Below, piece by piece: positions 1 through 11,689 of a stretch of DNA of 64,000 bases. The notes under the pieces are model-generated. The model saw only the letters and a program-made list of their open reading frames with translations. It ran no database searches and was not told where the DNA came from. The position numbers were made by a program, and so were the translations under genes. This DNA is from Homarus americanus (Eukaryota > Arthropoda > Malacostraca > Decapoda > Nephropidae), in the NCBI RefSeq assembly GCF_018991925.1, contig NW_024726235.1, positions 5,303,458 through 5,367,457 of the forward strand, in the 5' to 3' direction. Within the stretch, counting starts at the first letter, position 1. Each line of letters begins with the position of its first letter.

Positions 1-119
1 CTTTGTATAATTATCTGATAAACATGATAAAAATATTATTAACAACTAGAATTATAACTGTCATCATCATCATCATCATCATCTATATAAATACAATATC
101 TATCACAATCATCAACATT

Positions 120-2280
120 CACTATCATCCTCACCATTATCATCACCACCATCATCACTACCATCATCACCACCACCACCATCATCACCACTCCTACCAT
201 CACCACCACCATCACCTCCACCACCAAATCATCATCATCATCACCACCACCATCACCACCACCATCACCCACCACCACCACCATCATCACACCTCCTACC
301 ATCACCACCACCATCACCTCCACCACCAACATCATCATCATCATCACCCCACCATCACCACCACCATCACCCCACCACCACCACCATCATCACCACCCAC
401 CATCACCACCACCATCACCCCACACCAACATCATCATCATCATCACCACTCCCACCATCACCACCACCACACCTCCACCACCAACATCATCATCATCATC
501 ACCATTCCTACCATCACCACCACCATCACCCATCAACATCATCATCATCACCCTACCATCACCACCACCATCACCTCCACCACCAACATCATCATCATCA
601 TCACCATCCTACCATCACCACCACCATCACCTCCACCACCAACATCATCATCATCATCACCCATTCCTACCATCACCACCACCATCACCTCCACCACCAA
701 CATCATCATCATCACCACTCCTACCATCACCACCACCATCATCTCCACCACCATTATCATCATCATCACCATTCCCACCATCACCACCACCATCACCTCC
801 ACCACCAACATCATCATCATCACCACTCCACCATCACCACCACCATCACCCACCACCAACATCATCATCATCACCACCCGACCATCACCACCATCATCAC
901 TACCACCACCAACATCATCATCATCACCACCCTACCATCACCACCACCTCATCACCTCCACCACCATTATCATCATCATCACCATTCCTACCATCACCAC
1001 CACCATCACCTCCACCACCAACATCATCATCATCATCACCCACCCTACCATCACCACCACCATCACCTCCACCACCAACATCATCATCATCACCACTCGA
1101 CCATCACCACCATCATCACTACCACCACCAACATCATCATCATCACCACTCCTACCATCACCACCACCATCACCTCCACCACCACCACCAACATCATCAC
1201 CACTCCCACCATCACCACCATCACCACCACCACCACCATCACTACCACCACCAACATCATCACCACTCCCACCATCACCACCATCATCACTACCACCACC
1301 ACCATCATCACTACCACCACCAACATCATCATCATCACACCACCCTACCATCACCACCACCATCACCTCCACCACCACCACCAACATCATCACCACTCCG
1401 ACCATCACCACCATCATCACTACCACCACCAACATCATCATCATCACCACTCCTACCATCACCACCACCATCACCTCCACCACCACCACCAACATCATCA
1501 CCACCCCCACCATCACCACCATCATCACACACCACCAACATCATCACCACTCCACCATCACCACCATCACTACCACCACCAACATCATCATCATCACCAC
1601 TCCTACCATCACCACCACCATCACCTCCACCACCACCACCAACATCATCACCACCTGACCATCACCACCATCATCACTACCACCACCAACATCATCATCA
1701 TCACCACCCTACCATCACCACCACCATCACCTCCACCACCACCACCAACATCATCACCACCCCACCACCCACCACCACCACCACCAACACATCACCACTC
1801 CCCATCACCACCATCATCACTACCACCACCAACATCATCATCATCACACCCTACCATCACCACCCCATCACCTCCACCACCACCACCAACATCATCACCA
1901 CTCCCACCATCACCACCATCACTACACCACCAACATCATCACCACTCCCACCATCACCACCATCATCACTACCACCACCAACATCACCACCCCACCATCA
2001 CCACCATCACTACCACCACCAACATCATCATCATCACCACTCCTACCATCACCACCACCATCACCTCCACCACCACCACCAACATCATCACCATCCCACC
2101 ATCACCACCATCATCACTACCACCACCAACATCATCACCACTCCCACCATCACCATCATCACTACCACCACCACCATCATCACTACCACCACCATCATCA
2201 TCACCACTCCTACCACCACCACCACCATCATCACCACCAACATCATCATCATCACCACTCCTACCATCACCACCATCATG
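120..2280. repeat. CAC/CAT-rich minisatellite, about 54-bp unit
   Basis: A tandem array built only from CAC, CAT, CTC and AAC-type triplets. The dominant monomer is about 54 bp: a CATCACCACCACCATCACCT block, then CCACCACCAA, then a CATCATCATCATCAC block, then CACTCCTAC. Later copies alternate with a shorter CACCATCATCACTACCAC variant. One plus-strand frame stays open for 551 codons and reads as His/Thr/Ile/Pro/Ser low-complexity sequence, because a triplet-based repeat rarely creates a stop. It should not be taken as a gene. A short (CAT)n tract lies just before it, around 61-82. Confidence 0.95.
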
Positions 2281-2400
2281 ACCTAAATAATCCCTATGCA
2301 CCTACTCTTATTTTCTTTTCTCTCCTTCTCCTCCATCATCATCTTCTCCTTCCTACTCTTCCTACTTGTTTTATATACATCTAACACCCTGGATAAACGT

Positions 2401-2690
2401 TCGAAGGAGGGAGGAAAGGAAGGGAGGAGGGAGGAGGAGGAGAAAGAGGATGATGAAGGAAGAAGAGGAGGAGGAGAAGGAGGGATGATGAAGAAGGAGG
2501 AAGAGGAGGAGGAGGAGGAGGAAGAAGAGGTTGAAGTCGGAGGAAGGAGGGAGATGAAGAAGAAGGAGGAAGAGGATGATGTTGGAGGAGGAGGAGGAGG
2601 GGGGTAGGATGAGGTCGGAGGAAGAAGAAGAAGAAGAAGAAGAAGAAGAAGGAAGAAGAAGAAGAAGGAGGAGGTTGGAGGAGGAAGGGC
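2401..2690. repeat. GGA/GAA polypurine block
   Basis: About 290 bases that are almost entirely A and G on the plus strand, made of irregular GGAGGA and GAAGAA runs, with (GAA)n near 2627-2665. Such mirror-like polypurine tracts can form intramolecular triplexes. The Glu/Gly/Lys-rich and Ser/Leu/Phe-rich reading frames here are low-complexity artefacts. Confidence 0.9.
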
Positions 2691-2994
2691 CACTCTCAGA
2701 AATCCATAGAGGAAAAGCCACACCAAGGCCAATACGGTATGAGGGGCGACAGACACTCGTTTACCCGGCCTAAACAGCAGGTTGGAGCCAGGTGTTAAGA
2801 TTAGCCCAGACAGGATCAACTCGCGTCTCTGGGCTCTATTACAGTGTTAAACTTGTCAAATATATCAGGTGGTAAGTGTTGAGGATAGCGAGGTGAGAGC
2901 TGACCCCCACACAACTCGCTACTTCAATTACGGTAATGTTAGGCCTCTGTTGATTTATTTATTTTGTGCAATTTAGATAAGTTTTACAGATAAG

Positions 2995-2997
<3 letters not shown>
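2691..2997. other. Unique DNA, no gene seen
   Basis: About 300 bases of ordinary-complexity sequence between the purine block and a CT tract. I see no open frame of useful length, no repeat and no RNA-gene signature. Confidence 0.5.
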
Positions 2998-3069
<72 letters not shown>

Positions 3070-3115
3070 GTCCCTTCTCGTCTCTTCCCTTCTCTATCTC
3101 TCTCTCTCTCTCTCT
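2998..3115. repeat. (TC)n microsatellite, interrupted
   Basis: A perfect TC run to about 3063, then a degenerate stretch containing TCTCGTC and CCCTTCTC, then another short TC run to about 3115. Confidence 0.95.
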
Positions 3116-3230
3116 CGTCTCGTCTTGCTTGTTCTCCCCCGTGTCTTCTCCTGTTCTCTCTCGTTGTAGAAAATTATGGTGGCAAGATGACAAACTGTTG
3201 TGATGGAGATAAAAGAAGAGAAGAGAACAA

Positions 3231-3265
3231 GGAGGAGGAGGAGGAGGAGGAGGAGGAGGAGGAGG
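3231..3265. repeat. (GGA)n microsatellite
   Basis: About eleven consecutive GGA triplets on the plus strand, inside a wider A/G-rich stretch (3205-3325). Confidence 0.9.
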
Positions 3266-3379
3266 AAGCAAAGACGAACAAAAAGAACAAGAAGTAAAAT
3301 CGAAGAAGGAGGAAGGGGAGTAGAGAATAAACGAGGCTAGGCTAAGTGTGTTGCATCCCAAAACGAGTGCAAAAATTCA

Positions 3380-3592
3380 CCCCATCCCATCCAACCACAC
3401 CACCACTCCACTCCACCACCATCCCACCCCACTCCACCCCACTCCACTCCATTCCACTCCATTCCACCCACCCACCCACTCCACCCCCACCCCCACTCTA
3501 CCTATTCCACTCACTCAATTTCTACCCCATCACTACCACCCCAACCTACTCCACTCCACCCCACCCCACTCCTCTCCACTCCACTCCATCTG
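3380..3592. repeat. CCACTCCA-type minisatellite
   Basis: Degenerate tandem copies of a short CCACTCCACC / CCATTCCACT motif, C-rich on the plus strand and with almost no G. Serine/proline/histidine frames across it are artefacts. Confidence 0.85.
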
Positions 3593-3862
3593 TATTTTTC
3601 AACCGACCTAATAAGATATTCCCGCTGTTGTTTATACATTATATCTTTTTATGTTCCCTCAGTTGAATGAAACTCGTAAAATATATTTGGATCAAAACGC
3701 AAAAAAAATAAATAAATAAAAAATAAATAAAAAAAGATGATTTATTACATTTCCCTCGCCATGTGACGGGGAAGATTGAATTACATTTTAGAATTGCATA
3801 GAGAAACGTTATGAAGATATTATGTGGCCAGTCATGTGGTGTATGATAGAGGATGTGGCTTT

Positions 3863-3886
3863 TGTGTGTGTGTGTGTGTGTGTGTT
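3863..3886. repeat. (GT)n microsatellite
   Basis: About a dozen GT dinucleotides on the plus strand, directly followed by a short A-run. Confidence 0.9.
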
Positions 3887-3942
3887 AAAAAATGGCCCGA
3901 ATCAGTTATCATTGCAGGTGGTAGTTGACTCATGGTGAGTGA

Positions 3943-4085
3943 ATACCTGTAAGGACACCTGTAGAGACACCTGTAGGGACACCTGTAAGGACACCTGTAG
4001 ACACCTGTAGGGACACCTGTAGAGACACCTGTAGAGACACCTGTAGGGACACCTGTAAGGACACCTGTAGAGACACCTGTAGATG
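3943..4085. repeat. 12-bp minisatellite ACACCTGTAGRG
   Basis: About twelve tandem copies of ACACCTGTAGAG / ACACCTGTAGGG / ACACCTGTAAGG. Each unit contains the E-box-like CACCTG. Twelve bases is four codons, so the minus strand reads as a Gln-Val-Ser-Leu repeat. This is not evidence of a protein. Confidence 0.93.
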
Positions 4086-4130
4086 ATGTTGTTGACAGTG
4101 AAGGGAAGGGGATGATGAAGACACGTGTTT

Positions 4131-4238
<108 letters not shown>

Positions 4239-4429
4239 CTGTGTCTATCCCTCGCTTTATCTATCTATCTATATATTTCCTGCTGTCTTTAGTGCTGCTG
4301 CTGTTACCGCCGGACTCTGGAGTTATCAGATCCTGGCGATATTTAGAGAGGGGGAAAAAAACAACGATATGAAAATTACTGTGAACGCTGAGTTGGCTTC
4401 CGGTCATGGTCAATCTTTTCCTGTTGTTC

Positions 4430-5195
4430 TCTCCCCACCACCCCAATTTTATCTCCCTTCTCTCTCCCCAGTTTTATCTCTATACTCTCATTCTTACTCA
4501 CTCTCCACCCCAGTTTTATCTCCCCTCTTTCTCCCCAGTTTTCTCTCTCTCGAATCACCCCAGTTTTATCTCCTCTTTCTCTCCCCAGTTTTATCTCCCT
4601 CCTCTTTCTCCCCAGTTTTCTCTCTCTCCAATCAATCACCCCAGTTTTATCTCCCTTCTCTCTCCCCAGTTTCATCTCTATCTCTGATTCTCACCCACTC
4701 TGCACCCCAGTTTTATCTCCCCAACCACCTCAGTTTTACCTCCCCTCTCTATACGTTCCTTCCATACATCTCCCCAAGCGCCTGAGTTTCCTCCCCTCTC
4801 TCTCTCTCCCCCTCTCTAAACTTTCCCTCCCTGCCTCTCCTTCCTATACGTTCCTAACACCCTTTTCTTCCCCTTTCTCTCCCATTTTCCTCCCTTCCTA
4901 CCCTCCTCCTCCTCCTCCTCTCTTCTCCTACTTCCCTCCTTTCCTCCCCGTATACACAACCTTTCCTCCCCTAGGCACATGCTTTCCCATATCTCTCTCA
5001 CTTCCCTTTCCTTCTTCTCTAACCTCCCTCACCTCACCTTCTACGTGCACCTCCCCTCCTCTTCTCTCTTCTTCTATGCACCCCTCCCTCTCCCCCTCCC
5101 CTCTGTATCCTCCTCCTCCTCACCGTGCACCCCTCCCTCTTCTTCCCTCCCTCTACACACCCCTCTCCCTCCTCTTCTCCTCCCTCTCTGATCAT
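4430..5195. repeat. Polypyrimidine block with CCCCAGTTTTATCTCC minisatellite
   Basis: The first 300 bases contain roughly a dozen spaced copies of CCCCAGTTTTATCTCC with CT-rich filler of variable length. The remainder is irregular CCTCCCT/CTTCC sequence. The strand bias is extreme: the plus strand is nearly all C and T from about 4780 to 5190. Confidence 0.88.
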
Positions 5196-5284
5196 CATCT
5201 GTCCATCATACTCATTTCATTTGCATAATTTGGTTCAATTGAGGGCCACATGTTAGAGCGGAGCCTCCACGCTGGCAGCTACTA

Positions 5285-5712
5285 TTACCTGACCACCTCA
5301 GGCTGGGGCTGGGAGCTGGGGGGGGCTGGGGCTGGGGGCTGGGGGGCTGGGGGCTGAGGGCTGAGGGCTGGGGCATAGTTGTCTTGAGTCAGTATTTTGA
5401 CTACTGTTATTAGGTGAGCATCTTATTGGGGGCTCTGGTCTGGGGGCTGAGGGCTGGGGATCGTGTTCTGGGGTCTGTATTTTAGCGACTGTTATTAGGT
5501 GAGCATCTTATTGGGGGCTTCAGGCCAAGAGATGAGAGCTAGGAAGGTGGGGGCTGAGAGCTGGGGCTACGGGTAGGGCTAGGGGCTGAGGGCTAGAGAT
5601 ACGGGTGGGGCTTGGGACTGAGGGCTGGGGCTGAGGATTGGGGATGAGGCTCGGGGCTTAGGGCTGGGGCTAAGGGCTGAGGCTAAAACTTGGGGACTGA
5701 GACGGGGCTGAA
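5285..5712. repeat. G-rich minisatellite GGGGCTGAGGGCT
   Basis: Irregular tandem copies of GGGCTGGGG / GGGCTGAGG. Around 5400-5520 two copies of a longer unit, sharing a GTGAGCATCTTATTGGGGGC segment, are visible. Runs of three to six G separated by short loops give high G-quadruplex potential on the plus strand. Confidence 0.88.
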
Positions 5713-5774
5713 GATTGAGGGAGAATAAGAGAGCAGAGAAACAAGTGATAAAAGAGAACAAAGAAGAGGATATT

Positions 5775-6197
5775 ACTATCATCATCACCACCACCACCAC
5801 CAACATCAACATCATCATCACCATCAACATCACCACCACCATCACCACCATCAACATCAACATCATCATGACCATCATCATCACCACCACCACCACCACC
5901 ATCAACATCAACATCATCATGACCATCATCATCACCACCACCATCACCACCACCATCAACATCGTCATCATGACCATCATCATCACCACCACCATCACCA
6001 CCACCATCAACATCAACATCGTCATCATGACCATCATCATCACCACCACCATCACCACCACCATCAACATCGTCATCATGACCATCATCATCACCACCAC
6101 CATCACCACCACCATCAACATCGTCATCATGACCATCATCATCACCACCACCATCACCACCACCATCACCATTATCATCACCATCAACAGCATCATT
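5775..6197. repeat. CAC/CAT minisatellite, 51-bp unit
   Basis: At least six tandem copies of a 51-bp unit, some lengthened to 57 bp by an extra CAACAT. The unit contains CATCATGACCATCATCATCA followed by (CCA)n and ends in ATCAACATCGT. It resembles the array at the start of the window in composition but has a different unit, so the two look like independent expansions. Confidence 0.93.
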
Positions 6198-6506
6198 AAT
6201 TTTTCTCATTACCATTAAAATGTTTTCCTGTCATCATTTCTCTCCTCTTATGTGCAGTATATTCCTTATCATTCATATTGTCATCACCACCGCCATTATT
6301 CATTATTGTGTATTGCATCTTATTCTTCACTATCATCACTATCATATCATTACGTCTGTGAGTCTCGGGTCTCATCACTATTCCTGTTATCATCACATTA
6401 CTTCATCACCATCACCTGACATACTTTTCTTACCTTGATATCTTGTTAATCGTCGCCATCTTTCCCCTTAATCATTAACAACATGATATCAATTGGCTAA
6501 TTCCCC

Positions 6507-6680
6507 AGTGCGCGCCGCCCTACCTCACGTCAACATCAAGATGGCGTCCCCGTGGAGTTACGTAATAAAGTCCGCATTGTAAACCGGTTTAATTTTCCTT
6601 AATTATGCCGCTTGACAGCTTCAACAAAGTGTTAAGAATAAAATGAGTTAAGTTTTGTCTACTTTATGTGATTTCATCTT
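6507..6680 (+). repeat. Dispersed repeat, copy A (AAGATGGCG-containing)
   Basis: This stretch aligns by eye, with gaps, to 49987-50178. Shared islands in the same order are CCAGTG, CTA, ATCAAGATGGCG, a spaced GCC..TTG..CAG.TTCA block, AAGTG, GAATAAA and TTATGTGATTTCAT. The AAGATGGCG core resembles the known YY1/Pho binding motif. A 13-codon ORF begins at the ATG of the core (6541) and ends at 6582, too short to call a gene. The homology suggests an old dispersed element. A pair of related promoter regions is the alternative. Confidence 0.5.
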
Positions 6681-6784
6681 TTTTTTTAACTTGTTCTGGA
6701 CTAACAGGTGGTACACATGGGGGTGTGTCCTGACAATATGACCTGTACTTAAAATAGATTTGCCTGTTACTAATTCCCTACGTT

Positions 6785-6925
6785 ATTTACGAGCCTCTTG
6801 TCCCAGGTGTCGCTAGTTCACGTCTGAGATACACCCTAGTCCACCAAGTTGTTTAATGGGTACCTGACTTTGCTACTGGGGAAGTGAAGGTGGTGGAGGA
6901 CAGTGCTGTAACTGTACTGCCCCTA
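6785..6925 (+). mobile_element. Degraded tRNA-derived SINE-like fragment
   Basis: The segment with TTCACGTCTGAGATACACC, TAATGGGTACCTGACT, GGGGAAGTGAAGG and TGGTGGAGGACAGTGC parallels the minus-strand element at 59205-59357, which has GGAGATACACC, AAATGGGGAACATGACT and GTGAAGGTGGTCGAG in the same order and spacing. The tRNA-like head is poorly preserved here. The family assignment rests on that internal comparison and on general knowledge of tRNA-headed SINEs in arthropods. Confidence 0.45.
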
Positions 6926-7575
6926 AAGGACCTACAGCACCTACTTTCACTACTGAGTCACATGTAAGACGTCACCTTAACTATGTTCACTTACCAACAA
7001 TACGGAAATATAATTGAAGAAGGAAATTCACCGATAAAGACGTCATTCTTATATTTGTCACCCAACAGTATATAATATCTAAGGTATTATTTTCAACAGT
7101 ATTTTGGCGTTTAACCTAAAATCACGAACAATCTTACATATTGAGTACAATAACCAATCCACCACCGCACACCTTCAGAGAGACACCTGCTGACACACAC
7201 TACCCCCCCCCACACACACCTTCATAACACACTACCTTGCTGCTTATATATACAATCTCGTTCGGCCACTACATAAGACCCTTACTACTATAAAACAAAC
7301 ACAGATAACACCCATTACACACCAACACACCTGATCTAGTGTTAATCAGCACTAGATAACAAAGGTGTGCTGTAGTAGCCAGTCCACCAATAAACAGGAA
7401 GATGATTGGCTTTTTAGCTCTTACAGGTAAAAAACAAAACAATGCTAATTAACTTTCAAGCACGGACTGACACCTTGAGACGACGTGAGATGTTATAAGT
7501 TACAGGTGAGAATAATGTTGAGACTTGTGCCCGTTTCTGTGCTAACTATGAGAGCTGTGAGGTATTAACACATTA

Positions 7576-7577
<2 letters not shown>
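6926..7577. other. Unique A/T-rich DNA, no gene seen
   Basis: About 650 bases of ordinary-complexity sequence. A short C-run followed by CACACA occurs at about 7200. No convincing ORF, splice-bounded exon or RNA gene is visible. Confidence 0.5.

Positions 7578-7624
<47 letters not shown>
7578..7624. repeat. (TC)n microsatellite
   Basis: About 23 TC dinucleotides on the plus strand. Confidence 0.95.
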
Positions 7625-7626
<2 letters not shown>

Positions 7627-7948
7627 CCTTAGCTACAGCTCCCAACATGAACTTTCAGACAAGAAAAACTGTTCCCATCTTCTTTTACAAACACTAAACC
7701 CCTTTGTCTCTGTACTCTCGTTGAGGTTGGTGTTATAACGTACTACTCCACATCAAGAGCTAAGGAAGTCATTAAGTGCGTATATTAGATTAGTAATTAC
7801 ACTAATCATCAACTGTTGATAATTAAGAGACGTACAACTCTCTAATCCGGTTAATCTCTAATAGAAAGTCATTAAAGGCGATCTATCTCAAGTGAGGTCT
7901 CGTAAGTTCTTCCTACCGAATTTCATCAACTCGTATCACATTTATAAA

Positions 7949-8271
<323 letters not shown>

Positions 8272-8574
8272 GATAAACCTGAGAACATTACATCAAAACG
8301 AAAACATCCCAAGCCAGCTCACTTATTTCACTACAAACAACTAACAGTCCTAAACATCAGTACAGATCAGAGTTAACAAGAGACACAACAAACATCAAAG
8401 TCTCATAAAACCACCAATATTCTCTGCCAGTAATGTTAGTTTTTATAGAAACCTAATTAATAATCCTAATTCACAGGTAATCGGGTCCAGGTAATTATCA
8501 CTTTAATTCCTGTATCTGTGCTGACACTTCCAGGTGACTTCAGGTGTTGATGATGTTGTGACGACTCCCGAGGT

Positions 8575-8990
8575 GGTGTTGACTTCAGGTGGTGTTGGCT
8601 CGAAATGGTGGTGCAGGTGGTGTTGGTTTCAGGTGGTGGTCCAGGTGGTGTTGGTTCCAGGTGGTGTTGGCTTGAGGTGATGGTCCAGGTGGTGTTGGCT
8701 TGAGGTGGTGGTCCAGGTGGTGGTCCAGGTGGTGTTGGCTGCAGGTGGTGGTCCAGGTGGTGCTGGCTGCAGTTGGTGGGTCCAGGTGGTGTTGGCTGCA
8801 GTTGGTGGTCCAGGTGGTGTTGGCTTCAGGTGGTGGTCCAGGTGGTGCTGGCTGGCTGGTCCAGGTGGTGTTGGCTTGAGGTGGTGGGTCCAGGTGGTGT
8901 TGGCTTGAGGTGGTGGTCCAGGTGGTGGTCCAGGTGGTGTTGGCTTCAGGTGGTGGTCCAGGTGGTGCTAGCTGCAGGTGGTGGTCCAGA
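8575..8990. repeat. GGTGGTCCAGGTGGTGTTGG minisatellite
   Basis: About fifteen degenerate tandem copies of a 21-27-bp unit, GGTGGTCCAGGTGGTGTTGG followed by CTTCA, CTGCA or CTTGA. The array is G-rich on the plus strand, and both strands stay open in several frames because of the triplet structure. Confidence 0.92.
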
Positions 8991-9072
8991 CTCACTCACA
9001 GTGGTGTTGGGTTCACCTTACCTCACACTAAACAACTCTTAGGAAACAAGAGTGAGTGATGTTTCATGAAAC

Positions 9073-9655
9073 GTGTCAGTGCTGGTATGTTGGGCGGAGG
9101 AGGCCAGGTGGAGCCTTGTGAGACCTCACTTGGATTACGCACTTCAGTTCTGGTCACCGTACTACAGAATTGATATCGAGTCCCTAGTAAACATACAGAG
9201 AAGGATGACAAGACTAATCCCGGGCATTAAGAACCTAAAGTACAGCCACAGATAAAAGCATCTGAATTTGCACTCCCTCGAGAGACGTAGAGTGCGGGGC
9301 GATATGATTGGGGTATATAAATGGAAGTCAGGGTTAAACAAAGGCACTTAAATTATCCAACCAGGAGCGAACTCGTAGCAATGGTTTTAAATTAGACAGA
9401 TTTAGATTTAGGCGCGCGCAAGATAGGTAAACACTGGTTTAGAAATAGAGTAGTGGATGAGTGGATCAAGTTACCGAACTTTATCGTTAACTCGAACACG
9501 CTGGGAAGTTTCAAATATAGGTTGGACGGATATACGAGCGATAGGGGGTTGGGTGTAAACGGGGCTGCCTATTATGGACAAATAGGCCCGCTACAGTTTC
9601 CCCCATTATTATTTTCTTATGTTGAAACAAGCCGGATGGAGCCAGCTAGATAGAC
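9073..9655 (+). mobile_element. LINE fragment 1: decayed reverse transcriptase C-terminus
   Basis: Conceptual translation gives the C-terminal part of a non-LTR retrotransposon ORF2, downstream of the catalytic palm. In order it reads VRPHLDYALQFWSP (consensus VRPHLEYAxxxWxP) and IQRRMTRLIPGIKNL, then an in-frame TAA at 9253. The same frame continues with LERRRVRGDMIGVYK. The next homologous block, NGFKLDRFRFRR (from about 9368), is in a second frame. NRVVDEWIKLPNF and TLGSFKYRLDGY (about 9441-9540) are in a third. Two frameshifts plus stops make it a pseudogene. The order of motifs matches the usual end of CR1/Jockey-like or related LINE polyproteins. The exact clade cannot be set by eye. 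The 5' part and catalytic FADD box are absent, consistent with 5' truncation. A G-rich stretch follows immediately. Confidence 0.8.
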
Positions 9656-9714
9656 CAAGTCGGGTAAAACAGGCTGGATGGAGCAAGTTGGTAGGAGTAG
9701 GTCGAGCAAAGCGG

Positions 9715-9780
9715 GTTGGGGCGGGGTGGGGCGGGCCGGGGCAGAGTGGGATGGGATGGGATGGGGTGAGGTGGGTGGGT
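9715..9780. repeat. G-rich tract with quadruplex potential
   Basis: Runs of three or four G recur every few bases (GGGGCGGGGTGGGGCGGG and GGGATGGGATGGGATGGGG). The sequence pattern satisfies the usual four-G-run criterion for a G-quadruplex several times over. Confidence 0.75.
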
Positions 9781-10021
9781 GAATGAGTCAGTTAGTTACG
9801 GCTGATACAATATTTACACAAGTTAGCGAGGTATCCCAAAACACTTCATGATATTGTCAGACACACGTAGTAAACAGTGCTGTGTGTTCGTTAAGTTACT
9901 CCCTCGCTGGACAACTAATACACGATGATTCACCAACACAGGAACATATTAAAGTAACAAGACAGGTTAAAATTATTGATAAAATTCCTTGACAGAACAA
10001 ACACGATGCCATGAATTCATT

Positions 10022-10024
<3 letters not shown>

Positions 10025-10073
<49 letters not shown>
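10025..10073. repeat. (CA)n microsatellite
   Basis: About 24 uninterrupted CA units on the plus strand. Confidence 0.96.
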
Positions 10074-10075
<2 letters not shown>

Positions 10076-10315
10076 TAACCTGACGTAGTAGGAGGGAACA
10101 TTCTTTCACAGATCTAATTTCTAGGTTACCTGAAGATAAACATCTACACTGAAACTCTCAACACAGAAGCCGTAAATCATAAGTTCATTTAAGTCTCCCA
10201 CCAAACATAACATTGTTCATTTCCTTCATCTATTCACCTATTCATCTATTCATACATTCATTTCAAAACGGATAAATAAATCGAAGAAGTTCATCAAACA
10301 ATTTACTCTACTGTC

Positions 10316-10583
10316 ACAACCAATAACCAACCAACAACAACCAATAACAACTCACAACCACAACCAATAACAACTCACAACCACAACCAATAACAACTCA
10401 CAACCACAAAACAATAACAACTCACAACCACAACCAATAACAACTCACAACCACAACCAATAACAACTCACAACCACAAAACAATAACAACTCACAACCA
10501 CAACCAATAACAACTCACAACCACAACCAATAACGACTCACAACCACAACCAATAACAACTCACAACCACAAAACAATAACTT
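10316..10583. repeat. 23-bp minisatellite
   Basis: About eleven tandem copies of a 23-bp unit, CAACTCACAACCACAACC followed by AATAA, with an AAACAATAA variant recurring every third or fourth copy. The plus strand has almost no G. Confidence 0.94.
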
Positions 10584-10924
10584 TCACAAAGCTAAACAAA
10601 ATCTATTAAGGGCCAGGTATGTGATCCATTATTTCGACACATCCGGTTACATGACATCGATCAAAACAAACACGATAATTGGTAATGCATTGGTAATTAG
10701 CTAGTTGGTAATGGCTGACGTCACGGCATTCTTAAAATATCTTACCTTTTTGTTTAAGTTTGTCTGTCTGTATGTCTGTTTGCTTTTTTATCTTTCTTTC
10801 TTTCTCTGGGTAAGATGTTGGCGAGATGCGATGTTACTCTCTCTCTCTCTCTCTCTCTCTGGGTGAGATGTTAGCGAGATACTGGAGATGAACCCAACCA
10901 GGCGGAACCCAGATGGGTGCTGAG

Positions 10925-11560
10925 GCTTCTGGTCATGAGCGGTGATGGTGATGAGTGGTGGTGATGATGAGTGGTGTTGATGAGGCCCCTAGACACAAGG
11001 CTGGTAATGAGCGGTGATGGTGATGAGTGGTGGTGATGATGAGTGGTGTTGATGAGGCCCCTAGACACAAGGCTGGTAATGAGCGGTGATGGTGATGAGT
11101 GGTGGTGATGAGGCCCCAGACGCTGGTAATGAGCGGTGATGGTGATGAGGCCCCTAGACACAAGCCTGGTCATGAGTGATGATGTTGAGGTCCCTAGACA
11201 CAAGGTTAGTCATGAGTGGTGATGTGATGAGTGGTGGTGATGAGGCCCCTATACACAAGGCTGGTCATGAGTGGTGATGGTGATGAGTGGTGGTGATGAT
11301 GAGTGGTGATGATGAGGTCCCTAGACACCAAGGTGAGTGGTGATGGTGATGAGTAGTGGTGATGATGAGTGGTGTTGATGAGGCCCCTAGACACAAGGTT
11401 GGTCATGAGCGGTGATGGTGATGAGTGGTGGTGATGAGGACCCAAGGCAAAAGGCTAGTCATGAGTGGTGATGGTGATGAGTGGTGGTGATGTTGAGTGA
11501 TGTTGATGAGGCCCCTAGACACAAGCCTGGTCATGAGTGATGATGTTGAGGCCCCTAGAC
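10925..11560. repeat. 72-bp minisatellite
   Basis: The unit contains GATGAGGCCCCTAGACACAA, GGCTGGTCATGAGCGGTG and GATGGTGATGAGTGGTGG segments. Successive GATGAGGCCCC starts at 10979 and 11051 are exactly 72 bp apart, and later copies have internal deletions. The unit shares CATGAGTGGTGATGATGA with the neighbouring 30-bp array. Confidence 0.9.
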
Positions 11561-11689
11561 ACAAGGCTGGTCATGAGTGGTGATGATGAGGGGCCCCCTG
11601 GGCTTACAAGCTGGTGGTGGTGATGAGGGGCCCCTGGGCTTAAAAGCTCGCGGTGGTGATGAAGGTCCGTGGGTTCACATGCTGGCCAT

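Noticed and set aside
3..1658. 551-codon plus-strand open frame rich in His, Thr, Ile and Pro
   Set aside because: It is a translation of a CAC/CAT triplet minisatellite. Several frames on both strands stay open simply because the repeat lacks stop triplets.
10316..10583. CRISPR-like array of regular repeats
   Set aside because: The units are directly adjacent with no unique spacers, and the context is eukaryotic. The same applies to the other short-period arrays.
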